Shown here: positions 1 through 6,860 of the stretch, piece by piece
Numbering within the stretch: position 1 is the stretch's first letter
Layout: each line of letters starts with the position of its first letter
DNA from: an uncultured Aquificaceae bacterium
Lineage (GTDB): Bacteria > Aquificota > Aquificia > Aquificales > Aquificaceae
Direction of reading: 5' to 3'
Assembly: GCA_938002625.1 (NCBI GenBank)
Contig: CALLAD010000072.1
Location: 1-6,992 of the forward strand
DNA: 6,992 bases
Made by a program: the position numbers and the translations under genes
Notes under the pieces: generated by a model
What the model saw: the letters and a program-made list of their open reading frames with translations, nothing else
Database searches by the model: none
What the model was told of the DNA's origin: nothing

Positions 1-331
1 TGTTCTTATCCAGTAGGTCTTCACGGGACATGCCAGGCCTTCTTGGAAAGCCAGCGGTTATGACTACTATATCGCTATCCTTTAAAGCTTCATAACCTTC
101 ACCCTCTGGGCTTACCGTATACCCCTCCACCTTCCCATCAATATTGAGGGCTGACAACATCTGCTGAATATCAAGAGCCTTTCCTTTTACTGGTTCAATA
201 AGCCTATCTCCATCCTTTTTTGGCAGATCAAACATGCGCACATCCACAAGCCCCCTCAAAGCCAAAAGGCTTGCCGTATGTTCCCCCACATTACCAGCAC
301 CCACCACGGAAACAACTTTACGCATCTTCAT
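1..331 (-). CDS. mdh: Malate dehydrogenase, N-terminal part (gene runs off the window)
   Basis: Interconverts malate and oxaloacetate with NAD(H) in the cytoplasm; in a reductive TCA cycle it would reduce oxaloacetate. Only the first 110 codons are present. The start of the Rossmann fold is clear: GAGNVG at residues 11-16, and an acidic residue D35 ending the second strand (MFDLP), the usual sign of NAD rather than NADP preference. GKALDI follows at 50-55. The mobile substrate loop AGFPRRPGMSR spans 93-103; R97 and R103 match the two substrate-binding arginines of malate dehydrogenases (Arg81 and Arg87 in E. coli), which argues against lactate dehydrogenase. The ATG at 331 is preferred because GGAGG lies 8 nt upstream; a second in-frame ATG at 325 would be 14 nt from it. 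The gene begins 3 bp after the aconitase stop, so the two are surely cotranscribed. Between D35 and G50 there are about seven more residues than in the canonical loop. The catalytic His lies outside the window. Confidence 0.93.
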   Translation of the reverse strand, partial: MKMRKVVSVVGAGNVGEHTASLLALRGLVDVRMFDLPKKDGDRLIEPVKGKALDIQQMLSALNIDGKVEGYTVSPEGEGYEALKDSDIVVITAGFPRRPGMSREDLLDKN

Positions 332-334
332 GCT

Positions 335-2311
335 TTATACCTCCACCTTTTGTTTTTTCTTTATCCAGTTTAACAGACCACCAGCCAAGAGAACGGATAC
401 TTGCTTTGGAGTAAGGTTATACTTGCAAACTATTTCCTCTCCCGTTGTTTTGTTGATGATAATAATTTCCTTACCTTCTTCTAATCTTTTTATTACATCT
501 GGTATTTCTATTTCATCTCCCAAAGAGAATTTGTTGTAATCTTCCTTGTCTACAAATTCAAGGGGAATTATGCCAAAGTTTACAAGGTTGGCATGATGTA
601 TCCTTGCAAAGGATTTGGCTACTACGGCCCTAACTCCCAAAAATCTTGGTGCCAAAGCGGCATGCTCCCTGGAAGAACCTTGTCCGTAGTTTTCTCCACC
701 TATGATTATGTTAGCCTTGCCCTTCTGATCCCTTACTTCCTTTGCCCTTTGTACAAAATCTCTGTCCACATAATGATAGACATACTCGCTTATGGCGTAA
801 ATGTTGGACCTAAGGGGCAGGATTTTTGCTCCTGCTGGCATTATATGGTCTGTGGTTATGTTGTCTCCTACTATTAAGCTAACTTCTCCAGAAATTTTTT
901 CTGGCAGTTCATCAAAATCTGGTAAAGCTTTTATGTTGGGGCCTCTGTATATTTCTACGCTTTTAGCTTCTTCCTCTGGTAAAGGTGGGATAAAAGCTTC
1001 ATCGCCGTATGGGAACTTTTCTGGCATTTCCACCTTTATCCACTTTATACCTTCTCTTTCTGCCAACTTCCTTGGGTCTATTATTTCTCCAGCTATGGCG
1101 CATGCTACGCAAACCTCCGGAGATGCAAGGTATACTTTTGCATCGGGAGTGCCAGACCTTCCCTCAAAGTTTCTGTTAAAGCTACGTATGGATACTCCAC
1201 CAGATGGTGGTGCATAGCCCATGCCTATACAGGGTCCGCAGGCGCTCTCAAGGATTCTTGCTCCAGCCTTTAGAAAATCTAACAATATACCTTCTTGGGT
1301 TATAAACTCCAAGGCTTGTTTTGATCCAGGAGCTATTGCAAAGATAACATCGGGATGTACTTTTCTTCCCCTTAGCATTAAACCAGCACGAGTAAGGTCT
1401 ACAAAGGAAGAATTGGTGCAGGAACCTATAACCACTTGGTCTACCTTTATGCCCTCTATTTCTCTAACTGGTACAACATTATCGGGAGAGTGAGGGCAAG
1501 CTATCAATGGTTCAAGCTCCGAAAGGTTTATTTCTATTACTTCATCATACTCAGCATCGGGATCGGGTAAAAGCTCTATCCAGTCTTCTTCTCTTCCTTG
1601 GGCTTTTAGGTAGGCTCTTGTAATTTCATCGGATGGAAATATGGAGGTGGTAGCCCCAAGTTCTGCTCCCATGTTGGTTATGGTAGCCCTTTCTGGTACA
1701 GAAAGCTCCTTTATACCCTCTCCAAAGTATTCAAATATCTTTCCTACACCACCCTTTACTGTAAGCCTTCTTAGAAGCTCAAGGATTATATCCTTTGCCG
1801 TCACCCAGGGTGGAAGTTTTCCAGTAAGCTTTACCCCGACAATTTTTGGCATTTTTAGATAAAAGGGCTCTCCAGCCATGGCGGCCGCCACATCAAGCCC
1901 ACCAGCCCCAATGGCTATCATCCCCACACCGCCAGAGGTGGGAGTATGAGAATCGGAGCCAAGAAGAGTTTTACCGGGTTTTGCAAACCTTTCCACATGC
2001 ACCTGATGGCATATTCCGTTACCAGGCTTTGAAAGCCATATACCATAGCGCTTGGCTATACTCATAAGATACTTATGATCGTCTGGGTTCTTGAAGTCCG
2101 TTTGAAGCATATTATGGTCTATATAGCTGACGGAAAGCTCCGTTTTTACCCTGTCAACTCCCATCGCCTCAAACTGGAGGTAAGCCATAGTACCCGTAGC
2201 ATCTTGAGTAAGGGTTTGGTCTATTCTTATGGCTATTTCCTCTCCTGGTATTAGTTTTCCGCTTACGAGATGCTCTTTTAGTATCTTATAGGCTACTGTT
2301 CCTTTTGCCAT
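335..2311 (-). CDS. acn: Aconitate hydratase (aconitase), Aquifex type
   Basis: Isomerises citrate and isocitrate through cis-aconitate with a [4Fe-4S] cluster; it serves the TCA cycle, probably run reductively in this organism. The protein has 658 residues, shorter than the roughly 750-900 of common bacterial AcnA/AcnB, and fits the compact class described from Aquifex. Visible motifs in order: DQTLTQDATG (31-40), GSDSHTPTSGG (118-128), cluster cysteine C298 in GSCTNSS, C358 and C361 in CGPCIGMG, substrate arginines R380 and R385 in FNRNFEGRSG, then the swivel domain with GDNITTDHI (482-490) and ENYGQGSSREHAA (540-552), whose S546 matches the catalytic serine (Ser642 of mammalian mitochondrial aconitase). 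Three cysteines and the GSSREH signature indicate true aconitase rather than isopropylmalate or homoaconitate isomerase, since the domains are fused. The ATG at 2311 has AAAAGGAGG 5 nt upstream. The gene follows the AEC permease by 32 bp and precedes mdh by 3 bp. It looks intact. Confidence 0.95.
   Translation of the reverse strand: MAKGTVAYKILKEHLVSGKLIPGEEIAIRIDQTLTQDATGTMAYLQFEAMGVDRVKTELSVSYIDHNMLQTDFKNPDDHKYLMSIAKRYGIWLSKPGNGICHQVHVERFAKPGKTLLGSDSHTPTSGGVGMIAIGAGGLDVAAAMAGEPFYLKMPKIVGVKLTGKLPPWVTAKDIILELLRRLTVKGGVGKIFEYFGEGIKELSVPERATITNMGAELGATTSIFPSDEITRAYLKAQGREEDWIELLPDPDAEYDEVIEINLSELEPLIACPHSPDNVVPVREIEGIKVDQVVIGSCTNSSFVDLTRAGLMLRGRKVHPDVIFAIAPGSKQALEFITQEGILLDFLKAGARILESACGPCIGMGYAPPSGGVSIRSFNRNFEGRSGTPDAKVYLASPEVCVACAIAGEIIDPRKLAEREGIKWIKVEMPEKFPYGDEAFIPPLPEEEAKSVEIYRGPNIKALPDFDELPEKISGEVSLIVGDNITTDHIMPAGAKILPLRSNIYAISEYVYHYVDRDFVQRAKEVRDQKGKANIIIGGENYGQGSSREHAALAPRFLGVRAVVAKSFARIHHANLVNFGIIPLEFVDKEDYNKFSLGDEIEIPDVIKRLEEGKEIIIINKTTGEEIVCKYNLTPKQVSVLLAGGLLNWIKKKQKVEV
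340..347 (-). promoter_or_regulatory. Ribosome binding site of mdh, inside the end of acn
   Basis: The minus strand reads GGTGGAGG here, with GGAGG 8 nt before the ATG at 331. The site is built from the last codons of aconitase (Lys-Val-Glu-Val), so ribosomes finishing aconitase would sit on it. It decides in favour of the upstream of the two candidate mdh start codons. Confidence 0.75.
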
Positions 2312-2316
2312 AAGAA

Positions 2317-2325
2317 CCTCCTTTT
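2317..2325 (-). promoter_or_regulatory. Strong ribosome binding site of acn
   Basis: The minus strand reads AAAAGGAGG, ending 5 nt before the ATG at 2311. It is the best Shine-Dalgarno match in the window and stands out against the weak or absent sites of the AEC gene, obg and uvrC, which suggests that aconitase is made at a high level. Confidence 0.8.
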
Positions 2326-2342
2326 AAAAAGTTATGATTTAT

Positions 2343-2348
2343 ATTATA
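2343..2348 (-). promoter_or_regulatory. Possible internal -10 box for acn-mdh
   Basis: A perfect TATAAT on the minus strand overlaps the stop codon of the AEC permease gene. A transcript from it would start near 2336 and carry a leader of about 25 nt that includes the strong acn ribosome binding site. No good -35 box is present at 16-18 bp, and there is no TGN extended -10, so the call rests on the -10 box and its position. AT-rich DNA around stop codons makes chance matches common. Confidence 0.35.
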
Positions 2349-3210
2349 CGCTTAAAAGAAAGAACCAAAGAGGCATAAGTACAAAGCTCAGCAATATGCC
2401 AATGCCAGCACTGGCAAAAGCCAAGTTATGATTTAAGCCATACTTTAAAAGGAGTATGCTGGCGGTTATCATGGTGGGCATTCCCGACTGGAGAATGGAA
2501 ACCTTGTAAGCTATAGGATCTAATGGATAGATTTTAAAAACCAATAGAGCAATAAGGGGAGATAGGAGCATTTTTATTACTATGGCTATAACCAGTAAAG
2601 TCCTGTCCTTTTTTAAAGTGGAAAAATCAAGGGAAAGCCCTAAGGAAAAGAGGATTACAGGAAGCAAGGAAGCCACAGAAAAGTCTATAAATCTCTCCAA
2701 AAAGGCTGGCAACTGGTAGCCCCTTAAAAAGAAACCCAGAATAAGCCCAAGAAATGGAGGAAACAATAATATAGACTTAAGGCTTAGTTTACCACTGATT
2801 ATTAAAAAGCCTATGGAAGAAATCGCAAGAAAGGATCCCACATTGTCATATATGATGGCGAACCTTAAACCTTCCTCTCCGTAATAGGAAAAGCTATAGG
2901 GATATCCAAGAAAGGCAGTGTTCCCAAAGGATGAAGTCACCATTAAACTTCTTAAATTTCCACTATCAAGCTTTAAAAGCCTTCCTACAATATAGGAAAA
3001 AAATAAGGAAAGGAGTATTACTTTCCAAGCACCCAAGCCCACATAAAAAACTTCCTTGGAAAATCCCAATCCATGAGCTGCTTTAAAGCTCATCAAGGGT
3101 AAGGCAAAGTAGAGCACGTAATTAACCAATACCCTTGAATTATCTTGGGAAAATACACCCGCCTTTTTTAAGATATAGGCTGTTCCTATTGTGAGGAAGA
3201 TTTCAACCAT
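2344..3210 (-). CDS. AEC (auxin efflux carrier) family permease
   Basis: A 288-residue hydrophobic membrane protein of the AEC/PIN-like secondary transporter family, whose bacterial members move organic anions such as malate or malonate. About ten membrane segments can be read, roughly at residues 2-16, 28-40, 57-78, 88-108, 117-139, 146-163, 178-194, 203-226, 234-255 and 263-286. Family-like motifs are GNTAFLGYP (96-104), LGLSL (190-194) and the QSGMPT loop (241-246) between helices. Length is normal for a bacterial AEC protein and it seems complete. The ATG at 3210 overlaps the 3' end of the nurA-like gene by 25 bp and has only a weak purine stretch upstream, so translation is probably coupled to that gene. 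The substrate is not known: the aconitase and malate dehydrogenase genes just downstream make an organic acid a reasonable guess, no more. Confidence 0.87.
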   Translation of the reverse strand: MVEIFLTIGTAYILKKAGVFSQDNSRVLVNYVLYFALPLMSFKAAHGLGFSKEVFYVGLGAWKVILLSLFFSYIVGRLLKLDSGNLRSLMVTSSFGNTAFLGYPYSFSYYGEEGLRFAIIYDNVGSFLAISSIGFLIISGKLSLKSILLFPPFLGLILGFFLRGYQLPAFLERFIDFSVASLLPVILFSLGLSLDFSTLKKDRTLLVIAIVIKMLLSPLIALLVFKIYPLDPIAYKVSILQSGMPTMITASILLLKYGLNHNLAFASAGIGILLSFVLMPLWFFLLSV

Positions 3211-4127
3211 TCAAGTATTTGCTTTCTTATTATGCCATAGGGTCCAAGATGACGCCTAAGAAAATTTTCAAGCTTACCAACGGGCAAAAGGTTCTGGGGA
3301 GCTCTTCTATCTTGAAAGGGCTGGCTTGCAAAATATGGTAATATGCCAGCAGAAAGGTCCGCTATTTCTCTTAGTAAGTTCATATCCCATTGGGGGAATA
3401 TTTCCAATCTGGCAAGGCTATGCATACCCCCTTCTGGAGAAAGCTTTATATACCATGCATACTTATCCACTTTTTCCTTTTCTTCTTGTGTACTTTGATA
3501 ATGAACCTTTATAATGGGACTTCTTTGTCCAGGTTTTAACTCATAAAGAAGGTTTAGATACCTATTATCAAAGTACAGTTTTCTAATACTTTTGACAAAA
3601 CCCACGCATTGGGTGTTTCTTAATTTATTACTTAATGTTCCATCGCAAATTACAAGGTCAGTAGAAAATTTTTGCCAAGCTTGTCTGGCAATGGAGGCTT
3701 CCAGTTCCTCCTTCATGTATCGGTTTACTTCTACGGATATTTCACCATCTACGGGAATGATAACAAAATCCCATAGCTCTTTAATGGGCAAGTTACCTCT
3801 TAGAAAAAAGGTTCTTTTTGTATTGGATAGTATCAAAGACTCCTTTACAAGGTTAACTCTCCCATGCTCTATCCTTAGGGCACCTGCACCAAGGGATACA
3901 AAAGCTCCTTCAAAATGTTCTCCCTTCTCTTCATCCTTTACATAAGCAAGGGCTTCCGTCCTTCTTACACCATCCACGAATATAACGCTAAAGGACTCCT
4001 TTCTTTTTCCTTCGTATATTTGGGGCTCCTCTTGAAAAGCCACGAATTGCTCCGATTCCTCTATTTCTATTACTTCCACTTCATTGGGTATTTGAGGGCT
4101 TAAAGATATACTATACCTTTGCTTCAT
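3186..4127 (-). CDS. nurA: NurA-domain nuclease-like protein
   Basis: A 313-residue soluble protein that I place in the NurA family. NurA nucleases work with the hexameric ATPase HerA in DNA end resection in archaea and some thermophilic bacteria. What is seen: FVDGVRR (50-56) with D52 as the likely first metal ligand, an acidic helix around 139-143, CDGTL (161-165) with D162, VGFVKS (175-180), SLARLEIF (237-244), and a C-terminal block around 265-295 with DRRAPQNL followed by LRRHLG. Order and spacing fit NurA, and the RAPQNL ending resembles a bacterial subgroup as I remember it. The classical archaeal C-terminal Tyr/His pair is not obvious. The first 40 residues are acidic and probably poorly ordered. 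Start: ATG at 4127 with AAGGAG 7 nt upstream; it overlaps the end of obg by 17 bp. No herA gene is in the window. The alternative is a NurA-fold protein with another role. Confidence 0.7.
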   Translation of the reverse strand: MKQRYSISLSPQIPNEVEVIEIEESEQFVAFQEEPQIYEGKRKESFSVIFVDGVRRTEALAYVKDEEKGEHFEGAFVSLGAGALRIEHGRVNLVKESLILSNTKRTFFLRGNLPIKELWDFVIIPVDGEISVEVNRYMKEELEASIARQAWQKFSTDLVICDGTLSNKLRNTQCVGFVKSIRKLYFDNRYLNLLYELKPGQRSPIIKVHYQSTQEEKEKVDKYAWYIKLSPEGGMHSLARLEIFPQWDMNLLREIADLSAGILPYFASQPFQDRRAPQNLLPVGKLENFLRRHLGPYGIIRKQILEWLKSSSQ

Positions 4128-5127
4128 CCTTTAGCTCCTTCAATTTCTCTACTATTAAATACTTTAATTTATCAAGGTTCTCGCCACTAACCGCCGATAT
4201 GGGTACAAAAGGATAACCCCTATTGTTGAATTCCCTTTCCAAAAATTCTATGTAAGATTTATCCAAAAGGGCGTCTATTTTTGTGCCTACAACTATCTGA
4301 GGTTTTTTCAAAAGCTCTTTACTGTAGCTTTCCATCTCCTTGTTTACTACCTCAAAAGCTTTTATTGGGTCCTCTTCCCTCATATCCGATATATCTATAA
4401 GATGCAAGAGTATTTTTGTCCTTTCTATATGCCTAAGAAAATCATGACCAAGACCTTTTCCCTGGCTTGCTCCCTCTATAAGTCCGGGAATGTCGGCAAG
4501 AACTATATGGGTCTCTTCATCTATTTCCATTACTCCAAGCACTGGTGATAAGGTAGTAAAAGGATAGTTGGCTATTTTTGGTCTTGCCTTTGTTAGCTTG
4601 GATATAAGGGTAGATTTACCAGCATTGGGAAGGCCTATAAGGCCAACATGGGCTATAAGCTTTAATTCCAGTATGAGCCATTTCTCTTCTCCCTTTTGAC
4701 CCTTTTCTGCATACCTTGGAGCTTGATTAGTGGGTGTGGCAAACTTGGCATTTCCTCTTCCTCCCCTTCCACCTTTTGCCACTATACACCTTTGGCCGTC
4801 TTTCACAAGATCACATATAATTTCTCCAGTTTTTTCATCTATTACAACAGTACCAACGGGCACGTATATGATAAGGTCTTCTCCATCCTTTCCATGCTGG
4901 TTTTTTCCCTTACCATGTTCTCCACTTTGAGCCCTAAAATGGGCTTGGAATTTAAAGTCATAAAGGGTATGCTTCCGAGAAGTTGCCACAAGTACTACAT
5001 CGCCCCCCTTTCCACCATCTCCCCCAGCTGGTCCACCAAAGGGTCTATACTTTTCCCTTAAAAAGGCTACCGCACCATTCCCACCATCTCCAGCTTTTAC
5101 ATGTATTTTTACCCTATCAACAAACAT
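4111..5127 (-). CDS. obg: Obg family GTPase (ribosome assembly, CgtA)
   Basis: A cytoplasmic GTPase that binds the large ribosomal subunit and acts in its maturation and in the stringent response. With the ATG at 5127 the product has 338 residues. The glycine-rich Obg fold occupies about 1-157 (KAGDGGNG at 11-18, FGGPAGGDGGKGGD at 30-43, KGGRGGRGN at 118-126). The G domain follows: P-loop GLPNAGKST (165-173), switch I FTTLSP (190-195), DIPG (212-215), G4 motif TKID (282-285) and SA (311-312). The protein ends soon after the G domain, so the optional OCT tail is absent. G4 has Thr where Asn is usual (NKxD), a change tolerated in some GTPases. An in-frame GTG at 5163 could add 12 residues, but MFVDRVKI is the family's normal N-terminus. 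No Shine-Dalgarno sequence precedes either start. The gene heads the minus-strand unit and is divergent from uvrC. Confidence 0.95.
   Translation of the reverse strand: MFVDRVKIHVKAGDGGNGAVAFLREKYRPFGGPAGGDGGKGGDVVLVATSRKHTLYDFKFQAHFRAQSGEHGKGKNQHGKDGEDLIIYVPVGTVVIDEKTGEIICDLVKDGQRCIVAKGGRGGRGNAKFATPTNQAPRYAEKGQKGEEKWLILELKLIAHVGLIGLPNAGKSTLISKLTKARPKIANYPFTTLSPVLGVMEIDEETHIVLADIPGLIEGASQGKGLGHDFLRHIERTKILLHLIDISDMREEDPIKAFEVVNKEMESYSKELLKKPQIVVGTKIDALLDKSYIEFLEREFNNRGYPFVPISAVSGENLDKLKYLIVEKLKELKDEAKV
4135..4140 (-). promoter_or_regulatory. Ribosome binding site of the nurA-like gene, inside obg
   Basis: The minus strand reads AAGGAG, 7 nt before the ATG at 4127. It lies within the last codons of obg and supports the start that gives a 17-bp overlap with obg. 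Confidence 0.65.
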
Positions 5128-5144
5128 AAGGAAAAGTATATTAT
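5117..5144 (+). promoter_or_regulatory. Candidate promoter of uvrC, overlapping the obg start
   Basis: On the plus strand TCAACA (5117-5122, 4 of 6) is followed after 16 bp by TATTAT (5139-5144, 5 of 6). The predicted start point, near 5151, is about 5 nt before the uvrC ATG, which has no Shine-Dalgarno sequence. An alternative -10 is TATATT at 5137-5142, with a poorer -35. The -10 box overlaps that of the divergent obg promoter by 2 bp, and the -35 lies inside obg. Confidence 0.45.
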
Positions 5145-5163
5145 TAAAAACTAATATGGTCAC
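5135..5163 (-). promoter_or_regulatory. Promoter of obg, likely giving a leaderless transcript
   Basis: On the minus strand GTGACC (5163-5158, 4 of 6 matches to TTGACA) is followed after exactly 17 bp by TATACT (5140-5135, 5 of 6 matches to TATAAT). The start codon lies only 7 nt past the -10 box, so transcription should begin at or next to the ATG at 5127. That agrees with the lack of any Shine-Dalgarno sequence. The -35 box lies inside the first codons of uvrC. Confidence 0.55.
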
Positions 5164-6841
5164 TTTATTAGAACTTCAAAGGGCTCCAGAAAAGCCCGGG
5201 GTATATATTTTCAAGAAAGGCAATAGGTATCTATACATAGGCAAGGCTAAAAACCTAAGAGATAGACTTGTTCAACATTACAAGCTTGCAGAAAAAGGAG
5301 ATAGGAAAGAAAGGGCTATAATAGAAAACTCCACAAGCGTAGAATGGACTATAACAAGAAATACCTATGAAGCGCTTACCCTTGAAGTTGACCTTATACA
5401 ATTGCACAAGCCAAAGTACAATGTAATGCATAAGCATGGTGGAGGATATCCTTTACTTTTGATAACTCAGGAAAGCTTTCCCACGGTAAAGGTTGTAAGG
5501 GGTTTGGAGCATAAGGGTCAGCTTTTTGGTCCCTTCTTTACCACATCAAAGGCAAAAAGGGTAAAAAGGCTTTTACATAAACTTTTCAAGCTTCGCACTT
5601 GTGACCCCATGCCTATAAGGAAAGAACCATGCATGGATTATCATCTTGGCCTTTGTTCTGCTCCATGCTGTGGATATGTGGATAAAGAATCCTACCAACT
5701 TTCTGTGAAATCGGCCATAGCTTTACTATCGGGAGAAGTTAGCCAAGTATTGGAAGAGCTTTATTCAAAGATAGAGGAGGAAATGCAACATCTTAACTTT
5801 GAAAAATGTGCCATGCTTAGAGATCAAATACAAGCCCTTGAAAACCTATTGGAAGGGCAAAGAGTTTCTGCCCTTGCTTTTTCCAACGCAGACATTATTT
5901 ACAGCATGGGAAGATTAGTAGGCTTATTTTTGATAAGGTCTGGAAGGCTTGTAGATAAACAAGTAATAACCCTTGAAAGCGTGGATGAAATTGAGGAATT
6001 TCTTTTGGGCTTTTATTATACAAACCCAATTCCCAGAAAGCTTTTTGTGAACTTTGAATTATCAGAAGAAGTCCTATGGTGGCTAAGACAAAGAGGGGAT
6101 TTTGGAATAAGCAACGAAATAGACAAGCAATTGGAGGAGCTTATAAAGGAAAATCTTGGGCATTGGATAGATCCTGAGCTTTTAAGGGAAGAATTTCAAA
6201 AAGTTCTTTCTATTGACCTCCCAAAAAGAATTGAAGGCTTTGATATTTCCCATTTTTATGGAGATTACAGCGTTGGTTCTTGCGTGGTTTGGGAAGAAGG
6301 AAGCATGAACAAAAGGGATTATAGAAGGTATAGGATAAAGAGCTTTAAAGGTATAGATGATTATAAAGCCTTGGAAGAAGTATTAACAAGAAGGGCAAAA
6401 AGGTTAAAGGATGGAGAGGAACCAATGCCCGATTTATGGTTAATAGATGGAGGATACGGCCAGCTAAATGTGGCCATAAGGGTCAGGAATAGATTTTCTT
6501 TACCCATTAAGGTTTTTTCCCTTGCAAAGGAAAACGAAATACTAATATGGGAGGAGGGAAAGGAGATAGAGTTAAAAAAGCATCCCATACTATACAGGGT
6601 ATTTGGTCTTATAAGGGACGAAGCTCACCGCTTTGCTCTTACTTACAACAGAAAGCTAAGGGTAAAGGAGGGAATAAAAGACGTGCTGGATCAGATAAGG
6701 GGAATAGGAGAAGCAAAGAAAAAGCTTATTTATAGAAACTTCCAGAACTTGTACGAATTCTTAAAGGCAGAGGATGATAAGCTAAGAAAGCTTGGATTAA
6801 ACCCTTCACTAAAGCAAGAGATTTCTAAGTACCTCTTTTGA
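5156..6841 (+). CDS. uvrC: Excinuclease ABC subunit C (UvrC)
   Basis: The dual-incision endonuclease of nucleotide excision repair, recruited by UvrB to damaged DNA. The product has 561 residues, close to the usual 560-620, and all domains are present. The GIY-YIG nuclease for the 3' cut spans about 11-95 (PGVY with Y17, YIGKAKNLRDR with Y27 and R36, and E77). Four cysteines, C149, C159, C167 and C171, match the iron-sulfur cluster ligands known in UvrC. A UVR motif that contacts UvrB lies at about 203-235. The RNase H-like nuclease for the 5' cut has D363 in GFDISH, D431 in WLIDGG and H491 in RDEAHRFAL. A helix-hairpin-helix DNA-binding end starts at about 508 (LDQIRGIGEAKKK). The ATG at 5156 gives a family-typical N-terminus but has no Shine-Dalgarno sequence. 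It is a lone plus-strand gene, divergent from obg by 28 bp and convergent with the ddl end by 14 bp. Confidence 0.96.
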   Translation: MVTLLELQRAPEKPGVYIFKKGNRYLYIGKAKNLRDRLVQHYKLAEKGDRKERAIIENSTSVEWTITRNTYEALTLEVDLIQLHKPKYNVMHKHGGGYPLLLITQESFPTVKVVRGLEHKGQLFGPFFTTSKAKRVKRLLHKLFKLRTCDPMPIRKEPCMDYHLGLCSAPCCGYVDKESYQLSVKSAIALLSGEVSQVLEELYSKIEEEMQHLNFEKCAMLRDQIQALENLLEGQRVSALAFSNADIIYSMGRLVGLFLIRSGRLVDKQVITLESVDEIEEFLLGFYYTNPIPRKLFVNFELSEEVLWWLRQRGDFGISNEIDKQLEELIKENLGHWIDPELLREEFQKVLSIDLPKRIEGFDISHFYGDYSVGSCVVWEEGSMNKRDYRRYRIKSFKGIDDYKALEEVLTRRAKRLKDGEEPMPDLWLIDGGYGQLNVAIRVRNRFSLPIKVFSLAKENEILIWEEGKEIELKKHPILYRVFGLIRDEAHRFALTYNRKLRVKEGIKDVLDQIRGIGEAKKKLIYRNFQNLYEFLKAEDDKLRKLGLNPSLKQEISKYLF

Positions 6842-6844
6842 TGA

Positions 6845-6860
6845 TTTGATTATTATCAAA
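6845..6860. other. Perfect AT-rich inverted repeat between uvrC and ddl
   Basis: TTTGAT and ATCAAA form a perfect 6-bp stem with a 4-nt TATT loop, beginning 3 bp after the uvrC stop and covering the ddl stop codon. Neither strand shows a T-run after it, and the stem has a single G-C pair, so it does not qualify as an intrinsic terminator. It may be chance, or a weak shared 3'-end structure. Confidence 0.3.

Noticed and set aside
323..325. Second in-frame ATG of mdh as the start
   Set aside because: It lies 14 nt from the GGAGG, against 8 nt for the ATG at 331; it is possible but less well placed.
220..2067. Series of plus-strand open frames opposite mdh and acn
   Set aside because: They are antisense shadows of strongly conserved genes, with low-complexity or Pro/Ser-rich translations, no ribosome binding sites and no recognisable family.
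3326..5061. Plus-strand open frames opposite the nurA-like gene and obg
   Set aside because: Antisense to genes with clear motifs; the translations show no domain and share boundaries only with codon-bias effects of the real frames.
5128..5163. Longer obg reading frame starting with GTG at 5163 and adding 12 residues
   Set aside because: The extension (hydrophobic, FNNILFL) is unlike Obg N-termini, it would overlap the uvrC start codon, and the ATG at 5127 gives the family-standard FVDRVKI beginning and fits the promoter position.
6845..6860. Bidirectional intrinsic terminator between uvrC and ddl
   Set aside because: The 6-bp stem is almost all A-T and no T-run follows on either strand; such a hairpin would be unstable at high temperature.
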